From contig JAQGOL010000024.1 of the NCBI GenBank assembly GCA_028293625.1, positions 1 to 64,000 of the forward strand: 64,000 nucleotides of DNA, given 5' to 3'. Shown here piece after piece: positions 27,401 to 35,694 of the stretch; the stretch's first letter is position 1, and each line of letters opens with the position of its first letter. The position numbers and the translations under genes are program-made. The stretch comes from Chthoniobacteraceae bacterium. Its GTDB lineage: Bacteria > Verrucomicrobiota > Verrucomicrobiia > Chthoniobacterales > Chthoniobacteraceae. Under the pieces are notes generated by a model, which saw nothing but the letters and a program-made list of their open reading frames with translations, was not told the DNA's origin and made no database searches.

Positions 27401-28937
27401 CATATCGGCATGGCTGCAACTCGATGTGAACATGGCGATGGGAGCCGATACCGATATCTATCCCATCCTTAGTAAGGGTGATACAAGCGGTCCCGCGTTT
27501 GTCTTTGCCGTCAAAGGCGGGGCAGGCGGCAAAGGCTTGTCGTTTCGTATTCTGAACGCCGGATCGACGGTTGCCGAACTGGTGCCCGGGAGCGATCAGC
27601 GTTCATTACTGGGCGATAACCACCCGCATCTGGTTGCCTTTACTCGTGATGCAAGCAACCAGGGCCGGATTTACATTGACGGCGCGTTGGTAGCCGGTCC
27701 GTTGTCCATGGCGGGAACTTTGAATCCGACCACTGCCCAGCCGATATGGATAGGAAAAGATTTAAGTGGCCGCTACTTTAAAGGGTTGCTTGAAAATGTT
27801 GCTTTGTATGGCAACCCGCTCTCGGCTTCTGAAATGCAATATAGTATCGATGTCGATTTGGACGGTTTGCCTGATTGGTGGGAGACTAAATACTTCAGCA
27901 ATTTCACAAGCCAGAATGGCGGCGGCAACTTCGATGCCGATGCCTATACAAACCTTCAGGAATACCAGCTCGGGTTCGACCCCAAGGACGCCTCAAATCT
28001 TCTCGCGGCGTGGAGATTTGACGAAGGCGTGGGCACGGCTGCCAACGATTCCTCATCATCATACCCTCCGAATGCCGGGCTTCTGCTTACAGGCGCGACA
28101 AAGCAGGCAAGTTTTAAAGGCGCCGGCACACTGGCCGACGGCGCTGTGAAATTTGATGGCGTAAGCGGTTACATCAATGTGCCGCATCAACCTACTCAGA
28201 CTCTCGGTACTACCTTTTCGGTAACAGCCTGGGTGCAGCTGGATGCGGGAACCCCGCTTGCGGCCGATACGGATCTTTACCCGATTTTGAGCAAGGGCGA
28301 CGCGAGCGGAGCAGCCTTCAGCTTTGTTATCAAAGGTGGAACCGGCAAAGGTTTGTCCTTTCGCATCTTCAACCTGGGGTCGCTTGTCGCGGAACTGGTT
28401 CCAACGAATGACCAGAGTATACTCCTGCGTGATAACCACCCGCATTTCGTTGGATTTACCCGTGATTCATCTAACCAGGGGCGCCTTTACATCGACGGAG
28501 TCTTGGTATTGCAGCCGGTGACGATCTCCGCGAGTGTGGCTACTACGCAGCCGCTCTGGATTGGAAAAGATCCAAACGGCAAATTTTTCAAGGGCGTGTT
28601 AGATGATGTTTGCCTTTACGCGGGTGCACTCGCAAACACGGACGTAAAATTAAAATCGGATGCTGATTCCGATGAACTGCCTGACTGGTGGGAAGTGAAG
28701 TATTTTGGAACAGCGGCGGTAAATAATGGTGATGGTGATAATGATGCTGGCGGAGTCGACGGACTAACCAACAAACAAGAATATAAGCTGGGCACCAACC
28801 CGACACTTCGCGACACCGACAACGACGGCTACAACGATGGCCTTGAAGTCACAATTGGATTTAACCCGCTCAAAGCGGCGCTTCCCGATCCGAGCGGCCT
28901 TTACATCAACCTCAATCTCTTTACTCCCCTCGAGTAG
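24483..28937 (+). CDS. giant secreted protein: four novel repeats plus two LamG domains
   Basis: A 1484-residue exported protein with a signal peptide over about 35 residues. Four tandem domains of roughly 170 residues follow (start of each at about 24594, 25113, 25608 and 26112). Each shares an entry DV-W, a central GDGFVQF-like strand, an AVGLS-like strand, a SDVFxIxR motif, a GTTLLYT-like strand and an ending with VDTSFY-like residues. Then comes a calcium-type DSDGDGINDAWEYQYFG segment, a linker, and two LamG-like concanavalin folds (about 27180-27840 and 28000-28640). Each LamG is followed by an Asp-rich PDWWE(V/T)KYF segment with TNxQEYxLG. It sits 17 bases upstream of the Rhs gene and is probably cotranscribed with it. 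Binding to surface sugars is an inference from LamG. Confidence 0.85.
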   Translation: MKTVTRQKVAATRLGWLLVSIGMYMLAHASACKAQLLEDVVWQAAGSTLPDYPGSGAGSQLSKTYGTAAWNADAVSNNRVEGDGFVQFKVDSLSYRVAVGLSNANTNQSYTSIDHAIVFNVTSTFAYSSGAFVIRDGGSNSLVFGAGSFTTSDVFKIERVGCLTKYWKGTTLLYTSTNSAAYRSVGSLMVDTSFMEVGGSISACKMQSVPEEDVIWDEVVGVIPKYTAGTAVPDQGSRLDHSTAATTWEGAVSSKTISGDGYVKFSFGVTGKIMAAGLAVVNPDQGSTNIPYRIEATGSAGNFNVMEGATLRATGTFVAGDMFTVTRVGSTVTYTQNGNFLYANSAATTVPLVVDTAFYSASGYITNCRFGGVAKVERVTWNTASNVSATYLNQAARSKLAKTAFTTAWDSGATSVKGIIRGGFVRFQFAQTTKNVAVGLSDVDGGVTNTSIKLALQASSAGMVQVMESGVALGSAVSYTTSDVFTVQRAGNRVIYLKNGTPIQSHSLINGQAALASAPLIVDSSFYENGGAIVNCEASGFPADIYWRDLNQTDVTYDSITSFSVTPGMIGTGSRLNKTSTTTGYNADAISRSTFSGDGFFQFRIQQTNKVLWMGLANRNDGPSAGTAYLTYSFYFDTPGHYYARFFGTNLAEGTYGANDVFRIERNNQLPKFFRNGVLVATDTNPCNYRFFADTLFYTAGAASAVSDAVTYTASADSDGDGINDAWEYQYFGSLAQDAIDNNGAAANYDGDAYTNLEESQLGLNPTDYYNGAPAYLEKVNGDAQTSPVNLWTALPLGVKVWSNPLPPPGGSLPMAAAPVTFSVTPVGGKFSLTASGAGSDTLSLHTDLSTGLGQVYFLQPAPGVVSTITATAKPDPAPPGGLSAAAAGSVTFTHQADLLLALWKFDEGAGITVNDSSSSSPLNSGTLSGSVIKQSSFKGNGTLSDGALKFDGANGYVNVPSQSSQTLGATVSISAWLQLDVNMAMGADTDIYPILSKGDTSGPAFVFAVKGGAGGKGLSFRILNAGSTVAELVPGSDQRSLLGDNHPHLVAFTRDASNQGRIYIDGALVAGPLSMAGTLNPTTAQPIWIGKDLSGRYFKGLLENVALYGNPLSASEMQYSIDVDLDGLPDWWETKYFSNFTSQNGGGNFDADAYTNLQEYQLGFDPKDASNLLAAWRFDEGVGTAANDSSSSYPPNAGLLLTGATKQASFKGAGTLADGAVKFDGVSGYINVPHQPTQTLGTTFSVTAWVQLDAGTPLAADTDLYPILSKGDASGAAFSFVIKGGTGKGLSFRIFNLGSLVAELVPTNDQSILLRDNHPHFVGFTRDSSNQGRLYIDGVLVLQPVTISASVATTQPLWIGKDPNGKFFKGVLDDVCLYAGALANTDVKLKSDADSDELPDWWEVKYFGTAAVNNGDGDNDAGGVDGLTNKQEYKLGTNPTLRDTDNDGYNDGLEVTIGFNPLKAALPDPSGLYINLNLFTPLE

Positions 28938-28954
28938 TTTTTCTTACCTTTTGC

Positions 28955-31900
28955 ATGAAGTCTCCATTACCACCCCGCTCCTTGAGCCGAGCCGCGAAAT
29001 TTTTCACGCTGCTGCTTGCTATCCAGCTTTTCTTTATACCGCTTTCGACTGTCGTCGGCGGTTGCTGCGACGGAGGGAACACGGGTCAGGCGAGCAAAAA
29101 AATCAAATATAGTTATGGCTGGTCTGTAATCTATGGAGTCACAGCTTACCACGTCAAAATCACCAAGACCTTTCCTTATCCCGATGAAGATGGGACAAAT
29201 CCAAAGGTCGAAATTACCGAAAGTAACTGGACATCAGCTACACCGACTTCCGGGGACAGCAAGGACATTGATGATGAGATTGACGCGGGCACGGACGTAA
29301 AGGTTGAACTGAGTATTTCTGAAACATCCGCAGGAAATGGTTGCAATGTATGGATCGAATCGGCCTGCTATGGACGTAGCGACGGTGTCGGTATCCTTTC
29401 CGCGACGGTAAATAAAACCATTGGAAATAAGGAAGATCTTCATCTGCCTGCCGGCGCCGCCACGACAAAGTGCGGGAGCGTGCGGTTCGCGCTTGGAACA
29501 GGAGATGGCTTTGGTGCGATTTGGGTGGAGCAGAAAAAGCTCGTGATGGGCTCCTACAGCAGCGCGGTGTTGAGATATGATGCCGATAATAAGGGCGAAG
29601 TCATTCGCATTGGAGTGCCGCCAGACAGGTCGATTAAACAGGTGCGCACTCCGGATTGCCTTGCACATGTGGCAGAGGTGACCGGTGGATATGAGGTACG
29701 CTTTTTTGAACCCTCAAAGATTGGCCCCAAGGTCAACAACCTTTATACGGTAACCGGAGGGACGGGCGAAGCCAATAGCTTTGTAACTTGGCGAATCCTC
29801 AATACAGGGACATCAACTTTGCCTAAGCTGACTCTCACTGAGTATCGTCCGGCGACCCAAACAAGTACCGATACAACCTGGGAGCAGACCCAGCAGTTGG
29901 TTGAGGGGAAGGTAGTCAATGATTCTTGGGTGATGAAGGTCAACAACTCGCGCGTGGATCGCAAGACGGTCGATTACGATCCCAATCCCAGCGATTATGT
30001 CGCGACCATCAAAAATTACCAAATCCGCAATGGCGTCGAGGTGCTGGTGCGTGAGTCCAAGGAGACCTATTCGGGAGACAAACTTGTCAGCATTCTCGAT
30101 GGCCCGGCGGTAGGGGGAGTCATCACAACTTATGGCTATGACCTCGAAGGCAACCGGATATGGATGAAACGCAGTTCCGATGGTTATTGGGAGAAATATG
30201 GCAAAGCCGTGAAAACCGTTGGCGATTCGGTTCTTTCCGATTATGTGGTGCGCCCGATCGGCGATCTTGATTTTGCAAGCGGCAACGAGACCACGGGTGC
30301 GGTGCAGTGGACGCGCAGAGGCAACAGTGGCAATGATGTCGTTTCAAAATATAATAACGTCATTATAGGCGAGACCTTCACCATGCGCACTCAGACTACC
30401 GATTCCCTGACCTCCCAGCCAGTATCGGTAATGTACCAATGGCGCCACTTGGAGGAAGGCGATTCCGGAATCTACTCGGAGACGCAAACCTATTCCGATA
30501 ACGCGATTTCGGCTCTGGCCGGCAAACCAGTGCTGGAAAGAACTGAAGAGGGTAGGAAGCGGGAGTATATCTATGAGGCCGGAACGCTCGATTCCGGACT
30601 GGTCTTTTATCTCGATCCAAACGGTTTGGATCTCAGGCAGACCATGACCGAGAGCGACACGGAAAGCTCGGCCCCGATTGTAGGACGCTCTGTGCGCACG
30701 GTCATCATTACCAATGCCGCAAGTCAGGTTCGGATTAGGGAGAATTATCTATACACGGCTGCTAACACATTTTCGCTCCTCAGCCGCGAGGCGAGCACTT
30801 ACGACGGTTTTGGCAACCTAATCCGGGTTAGTATTCCGATACCAACCATCGTTGATGGCAGGATTCTTTCCGAAGCCGGCTTTGATGCCAATGGACGTCG
30901 CACCTGGGAGATTGATGAGACCGGCGTACGCACTGAATACGGCAGTTTCGACTCGGCTGGCCGGCCTTTAACCGTCGTGCGCAGAGGGTTTGCGGGAGCG
31001 GGAGCGAGTGCGCCGGCGCAATTGGACCGGACAACAACTTTGGACTACGACGTCCTGGGAAACAAACTTTCCGAATCAGTTAGCGACGGAACCACGACGA
31101 TCACCAGCTCCTGGAGTTACGATACGGCTGGACGTATTGCCTCGGAAACAGTCGGCGGGATTACGACCAGCTACACTTACAGCACGGATCTTGTCACCAA
31201 AGGAGCGATCGTGACCCAAAGCCGGTCCGGCGGATGGAGTCAGATCAGCAAGTCGTATTTCGATGGTCAGATCAAGAGTATTGGCGGGACTGCCGCCGTA
31301 GCGCGTGCCTATACCTACGGGCTGCAGGATGCGGCGGAACCTGCTTACACGCATCTTCTCTGGACACGGGAGGAGCAGGGGAATCCAACGATTGGTTATT
31401 CAACATGGAGTAAAACCATCCGGGATTGGATTGGAAATGTAAGGCTCGAAGAACAGCAGGCGCCCAGTCAGGCGAATACGATCCGCCGCGAGCACGTTTA
31501 TAATTCCAAAGGAGCGCTTGCCGAGGAGTGGCTGAACGGCAGCAGGGTCCATTCGATTGAAGAAAATGTGTTACTCAACAATCGCACGGAAACGCGCTGG
31601 CTTTCACCGAGCGCGTCCGTTGTCTCTACCCAAACAGTTTCAGTGGAGCAAAATGGGGGATGGTGGCGGGTGACAACAACCCCCGAAGGCGTGTTAAAAG
31701 AGCAGTTAAGCGGCTTTTCGAATATCGCGGGCTTGGGATGGCTGACCGGGCGCCGTCTCTTCATTAATCTGGCGAACGAGACGTCCGATTCAATGACCTA
31801 TATTGACCGGGCATCAAAGCTGGTCCGGCAGCGACAAAGCAGGGTTGGGATCACGGGAATTGACGAATCCCTTAGCCGCAACGGATTGGAGGAGTCCCGC

Positions 31901-34678
31901 ACCACACCCAGTATCAGCGTGCCTATGGTAATGACCTATGACGGCTTCGGGCGGCTTGCTCAGGTTAACGACCCGCGAACCGCCCTTGTGACGTCGATGA
32001 CATACAACGCGACTTTCCCAAGCCAGGTCGCTACGCAAACCTTGAGCGTTCCGACAGGCAGCGGCGATTCCGCAGCGGGCCAGAACCGGAGTATCCTCCA
32101 AACCTATTATACTCAGACGGACGTGACCACCGGAGCGTTAATCGGACAGCTGGCGACCCGCTCCGAGAACGGCGTTACCACCAATTATACCTATACCCTA
32201 CACGGTAAAGTGGCTCATGCCTGGGGTGGAACCTATCCACTCCAATACAAATACGATGAGCTCGACCGGTGCATGGAACTGCACACGTATCGCACTGCCC
32301 CGCCAAATCTCACCGCTGGCACATGGCCAGATGGCGATAAAACTGTTTGGTCCTACTATATTGCAACGAACGCACTTAGCAGCAAATACGATGCGGCAAG
32401 CCTTGGTACCAGTTATATGTATGATACCATGGGCAGGCTCGCCACCCGTTACGCTGGGCAAGGTGTCACGAACTACGATTTCGACTGGTTGGGACAGTTG
32501 CGCGGGACCACTTACGGCGGCAATGCCACCCCATCGGTTACCTTCAGCGCTCCGGATTCCCGGGGACGTTACACACAGTTGCTTGATGCGGCCGGTTCAC
32601 ACACGCTGGCGTACGATGCGCATGGGGTCCTAAGCGGCGATTCCATCACTTTGGGCATCCTGGATGGCGTAACTGTTTCGGCTGAGTTCGGTATTTCGGG
32701 GCGTCCTCAAAGCCAAGCGCTCACTGTCGGAGGCTCGGCTGCGGTCAGCCAGTCGTATGGATATGACCCTGCAAACGGCCGCCTGATCACAGCCAGTGAT
32801 TCCGGGCAAACGGTGTCGGTTGGCTACACTTATGTATCCAACAGCAATCTGGTGAGCGGCTCCTCCACGTCACTCAGTGGTGTTTCCAAGATGGGCGACA
32901 CCCGCGCTTTCGATAACCTCAACCGGTTGCGTAATATCACCGCGACTTATACCGGCATTGGGACCGTTGAAGCGCATACCTATGATTACAACAGCCAAGG
33001 GCAGCGCCAGCGCGACATACGCACCGACGGAAACAAGTGGGTTTACGGTTATAATAGCCGGAATGAGGTCTCAAGTGGCCAGCGCCAGCTAAGCGATGGC
33101 ACTCTGGTGATCGGGGAGAATTTCGGATATGCGTACGACGCGATCGGGAATCGAACCACGGCGACGGTCAACAGCCGTGTGAGCAGCTATATTGCTGGTA
33201 ATCTTAACCAATATTCCAGTCGCAGCGTTCCAAACCAGTTCGATGTCACAGGCGATGCCGATGCAAGCGTGCCGGTCTACGTAAACCTGATTCTGGCGGC
33301 GCGCCAGGGTGCGCGTTTCTGGGCGCAGGTGGGCGTAAACAACGCCAACTATGTTCCGGCTTGGTCGGCCGTCAATGTGCTTGGATTCAAAGCCGGCGGC
33401 GGCGGCACGAGCAACGATTACGCGCGCTCCGTGCCGGGCGCGGGTCCCAATCACGTCTTTACGCCTCCTAATCCCGAATTTTTCACATACGATCTGGACG
33501 GCAACTTGACGCAGGATGGGCGCTGGACATATACGTGGGATCTTGAGAACCGGCTGATCCGGATGGAAACCGTCTCCTGGGCTACCAATGTCGGGGTGCC
33601 TTACCAGAAGCTTGAGTTTTCTTATGACGCCCGTGGGCGTCGGATTGAGAAGCGGATCTATTTGGATACATCCACGGTGAGCAAACGCTACCGGTATGCG
33701 TATAATCTTGGCTGGTCGCTTCTTGCTGTGCTCGACGCACCGCTGAATGGCCAGTCCGGCGGCAACACCGTGAAACAGACTTTTCTTTGGGGTCAGGATC
33801 TGAGCGGTACGCTGGAAGGAGCAGGCGGTGTTGGCGGATTGCTGGCGATGAAGGATTTTGCCGGTGCCGCCGTTTATCGGTATGTGTATGATGGAAATGG
33901 TAACGTGATGAAACTCGTTAACCTCGCTACCGGAGCGGTCGGTGCTGAATATCAATATGGCCCTTTCGGAGAGCCACTGCGTGCTACCGGCACGGTAGCG
34001 GGTGAAAATCCGTTCCGGTTTTCGACTAAGTATCAGGATGGTGAGACAGGATTGCTTTATTACGGCTATCGGTATTATAAGGTAACCGATGGAAGATGGA
34101 TTAATCGAGATCTAGCAGGTGAAAAAGCTAGTAGGAACATTTATTCATTTATTGAAAATGACTCGATCAACTGTTTTGATTTTTTGGGACTAGTTTCGGG
34201 GTCATACGAAATTCCTATTGTGGTTTATGCGCAGCCAAAAAGAACGCAGCTAGGAAACTTTGATGCCAAGAGGGTCTTGACTCATAAGTGTGAACGGGAG
34301 GGGAGTTTCTTATGGTCAGGAGGATACTTTCGTTTGACTTTTAGTTGGAACGCAGACCCGGTCATTACGATACTTCCGCGTGATAACCGGAGATGGGGAG
34401 TTTATGGATTTCCTTTTGGTGCTCCATTGGATCCCATTGTAAATAGCCAATGGGAAGATGTTTCTCCCGATCAACGTGTGCAGTTAATACTTGAGCACGA
34501 ATTCCGTCATAACGACGATGCCGAAATCGCCTACAATAATATCAAAAAAACACTTACTAAATTGGAGGGGCCTTATTGTGAAAGCAGAGAATGTGAGCGA
34601 ATTGGAAGTAACGCAGTCAAAAATGGATTGCGTTCTTTTGACGCTGCTCTGGACGCGAGTCAAGCAGCTAGGAATTAG
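28955..34678 (+). CDS. Rhs/YD-repeat protein with HEXXH toxin-like tip
   Basis: A 1907-residue protein beginning with a hydrophobic export segment (residues about 17-35, followed by GGCC, possibly a lipobox). Dozens of YD-type repeats build the Rhs shell. The shell ends with the classic core FSTKYQDGETGLLYYGYRYY, GRWINRDL and NIYSF, closing at FDFLGL near residue 1746. The last 160 residues are a separate tip domain containing HEFRH (residues 1848-1852) followed by DDAE, a zinc-metallopeptidase-like site. Base composition drops sharply in the tip, as seen in exchanged polymorphic toxin tips. A small lipoprotein gene follows by 14 bases and could confer immunity. Delivery route is unclear: no type VI secretion genes are in the window. 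Confidence 0.9.
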   Translation: MKSPLPPRSLSRAAKFFTLLLAIQLFFIPLSTVVGGCCDGGNTGQASKKIKYSYGWSVIYGVTAYHVKITKTFPYPDEDGTNPKVEITESNWTSATPTSGDSKDIDDEIDAGTDVKVELSISETSAGNGCNVWIESACYGRSDGVGILSATVNKTIGNKEDLHLPAGAATTKCGSVRFALGTGDGFGAIWVEQKKLVMGSYSSAVLRYDADNKGEVIRIGVPPDRSIKQVRTPDCLAHVAEVTGGYEVRFFEPSKIGPKVNNLYTVTGGTGEANSFVTWRILNTGTSTLPKLTLTEYRPATQTSTDTTWEQTQQLVEGKVVNDSWVMKVNNSRVDRKTVDYDPNPSDYVATIKNYQIRNGVEVLVRESKETYSGDKLVSILDGPAVGGVITTYGYDLEGNRIWMKRSSDGYWEKYGKAVKTVGDSVLSDYVVRPIGDLDFASGNETTGAVQWTRRGNSGNDVVSKYNNVIIGETFTMRTQTTDSLTSQPVSVMYQWRHLEEGDSGIYSETQTYSDNAISALAGKPVLERTEEGRKREYIYEAGTLDSGLVFYLDPNGLDLRQTMTESDTESSAPIVGRSVRTVIITNAASQVRIRENYLYTAANTFSLLSREASTYDGFGNLIRVSIPIPTIVDGRILSEAGFDANGRRTWEIDETGVRTEYGSFDSAGRPLTVVRRGFAGAGASAPAQLDRTTTLDYDVLGNKLSESVSDGTTTITSSWSYDTAGRIASETVGGITTSYTYSTDLVTKGAIVTQSRSGGWSQISKSYFDGQIKSIGGTAAVARAYTYGLQDAAEPAYTHLLWTREEQGNPTIGYSTWSKTIRDWIGNVRLEEQQAPSQANTIRREHVYNSKGALAEEWLNGSRVHSIEENVLLNNRTETRWLSPSASVVSTQTVSVEQNGGWWRVTTTPEGVLKEQLSGFSNIAGLGWLTGRRLFINLANETSDSMTYIDRASKLVRQRQSRVGITGIDESLSRNGLEESRTTPSISVPMVMTYDGFGRLAQVNDPRTALVTSMTYNATFPSQVATQTLSVPTGSGDSAAGQNRSILQTYYTQTDVTTGALIGQLATRSENGVTTNYTYTLHGKVAHAWGGTYPLQYKYDELDRCMELHTYRTAPPNLTAGTWPDGDKTVWSYYIATNALSSKYDAASLGTSYMYDTMGRLATRYAGQGVTNYDFDWLGQLRGTTYGGNATPSVTFSAPDSRGRYTQLLDAAGSHTLAYDAHGVLSGDSITLGILDGVTVSAEFGISGRPQSQALTVGGSAAVSQSYGYDPANGRLITASDSGQTVSVGYTYVSNSNLVSGSSTSLSGVSKMGDTRAFDNLNRLRNITATYTGIGTVEAHTYDYNSQGQRQRDIRTDGNKWVYGYNSRNEVSSGQRQLSDGTLVIGENFGYAYDAIGNRTTATVNSRVSSYIAGNLNQYSSRSVPNQFDVTGDADASVPVYVNLILAARQGARFWAQVGVNNANYVPAWSAVNVLGFKAGGGGTSNDYARSVPGAGPNHVFTPPNPEFFTYDLDGNLTQDGRWTYTWDLENRLIRMETVSWATNVGVPYQKLEFSYDARGRRIEKRIYLDTSTVSKRYRYAYNLGWSLLAVLDAPLNGQSGGNTVKQTFLWGQDLSGTLEGAGGVGGLLAMKDFAGAAVYRYVYDGNGNVMKLVNLATGAVGAEYQYGPFGEPLRATGTVAGENPFRFSTKYQDGETGLLYYGYRYYKVTDGRWINRDLAGEKASRNIYSFIENDSINCFDFLGLVSGSYEIPIVVYAQPKRTQLGNFDAKRVLTHKCEREGSFLWSGGYFRLTFSWNADPVITILPRDNRRWGVYGFPFGAPLDPIVNSQWEDVSPDQRVQLILEHEFRHNDDAEIAYNNIKKTLTKLEGPYCESRECERIGSNAVKNGLRSFDAALDASQAARN

Positions 34679-34692
34679 CCTAAAATTTCTTT

Positions 34693-35259
34693 ATGATATT
34701 CAGATACTTCAAATTTTGTATATACATTGTATTTTTTTTCATTGTGTTCGTGATTTCATTGGCTTCGTGTGGGCGTAATCCTCAAAATACAGTAGTAGTC
34801 AATACATGGGTCGATAACGTCGTTTTGAAATGGAGCGTGGACAAATCTGGATTAGCGATGGCATTGATGCCTATGAAATCTTTCTATAGAGGGGATGAAC
34901 CGATCGAACTATTGATTGCTTTACAAAATCGATCCGGTAAATCCATAGACTTTATAGCCCCAGCAGAAATCACAGGAGAGTTTGGGTTATTTGTACTTCA
35001 CGCTGACGCACCCGATGGATCGACCTGCTTTGATTCATCAGTTCATCATCCCGGCACGGGTGCATTAACAGCTGATCAATTGGCTATAGGCGAAACCCGA
35101 CTGTTCAGGTTTTCGTTAACTTCTCCACTTTGGCATACTGAAGTCCTAGGTGATTACAAGTTATCGCTTATTTACAATGATCAGGGCATAGTCGATCAAA
35201 GGGCAAAAGTTTATATAAACACTCCTAGCATGACAGTCCGGCGGGAAGAAAAAAAGTAG
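34693..35259 (+). CDS. putative lipoprotein, possible immunity protein to the Rhs tip
   Basis: A 188-residue protein with a very hydrophobic N-terminus ending in LASC, a good lipobox (Cys about residue 26), so the mature form should be membrane-anchored outside the cytoplasm. The remainder is beta-rich with FYRGDEPIELLIALQNRSGK and LGDYKLSLIYN, resembling an immunoglobulin-like or beta-sandwich fold. I recognise no family. The gene starts 14 bases after the Rhs stop, is AT-rich like the Rhs tip and unlike the genes further out, and occupies the place where immunity genes normally sit. Immunity is inferred from position and composition only. Confidence 0.6.
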   Translation: MIFRYFKFCIYIVFFFIVFVISLASCGRNPQNTVVVNTWVDNVVLKWSVDKSGLAMALMPMKSFYRGDEPIELLIALQNRSGKSIDFIAPAEITGEFGLFVLHADAPDGSTCFDSSVHHPGTGALTADQLAIGETRLFRFSLTSPLWHTEVLGDYKLSLIYNDQGIVDQRAKVYINTPSMTVRREEKK

Positions 35260-35302
35260 TGTAAGCCACTGGCTGGGGACCCCCAAGGACATGGCTGAAG
35301 CG

Positions 35303-35352
35303 ACCACAGGGACAGGCACTTTCTCAGAAAGAGGCATTGACCTACCGTCGAA
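35303..35352. repeat. REP-like element, copy 1
   Basis: A 50-base sequence around the core ACAGGGACAGGCAC followed by the symmetric CTTTCTCAGAAAG and ending CTACCGTCGAA. Two more copies begin at about 35360 and 35531. RAYTs are accompanied by such repeats, and the transposase gene lies just downstream. Confidence 0.7.
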
Positions 35353-35359
35353 AAAAGGG

Positions 35360-35527
35360 ACTACAGGGACAGACACTTTCTCAGGAAAGACGCATTGACC
35401 TACCGTCGAAGCCGGTAAACGGTTTTCAGCATGCGATACGGGAGGAGTCGGGCGGCGGCGGACGCGGAGGTAGCTTATTACCACTGCTTTTCGAGAGTGG
35501 TCGATAAGCGCTTCGCTTTCAGAGTGA
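35360..35527 (+). repeat. tandem duplication unit A (REP-like element plus transposase 5' end)
   Basis: This unit of about 168 bases is repeated as 35530-35694 with an offset of 170 bases, one indel and only scattered mismatches. It contains the second REP-like copy and the first codons of a transposase gene. Confidence 0.85.
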
Positions 35528-35568
35528 GGGACCACAGGGACAGGCACTTTCTCAGAAAGAGGCCTTGA
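35431..35568 (+). pseudogene. truncated 5' end of a RAYT gene
   Basis: ATG 35431 opens a frame identical in kind to the start of the complete transposase (MRYGRSRAAADAEVAYYHC versus MRYGRIRAAADAEVAYYHC). After about 30 residues the homology ends, where unit B begins, and the frame runs into the third REP-like copy, closing at 35568. It is a broken duplicate created by the tandem repeat, not a working gene. Confidence 0.85.
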
Positions 35569-35694
35569 TCTACCGTCGAAGCCAGTAAACGGTTTTTGGC
35601 ATGCGATACGGGAGGATTCGGGCGGCGGCGGACGCGGAGGTGGCTTATTACCACTGCTTTTCGAGGGTGGTCGATAAGCGCTTCGTTTTCGGAG
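35530..35694 (+). repeat. tandem duplication unit B (REP-like copy 3 plus start of the intact RAYT)
   Basis: The second unit of the duplication. Its REP-like element occupies about 35531-35580 and its coding part is the real 5' end of the transposase gene starting at 35601. Comparison with unit A gives the order REP-like element, about 20 bases, ATG. Confidence 0.85.

Noticed and set aside
33089-33955. A 288-codon minus-strand frame inside the Rhs gene
   Set aside because: Antisense to the conserved Rhs core, with no start signal or protein family.
28955-34678. Rhs as part of a type VI secretion cluster
   Set aside because: No VgrG, Hcp, PAAR or ClpV gene is present in the window, and the protein has its own N-terminal export segment.
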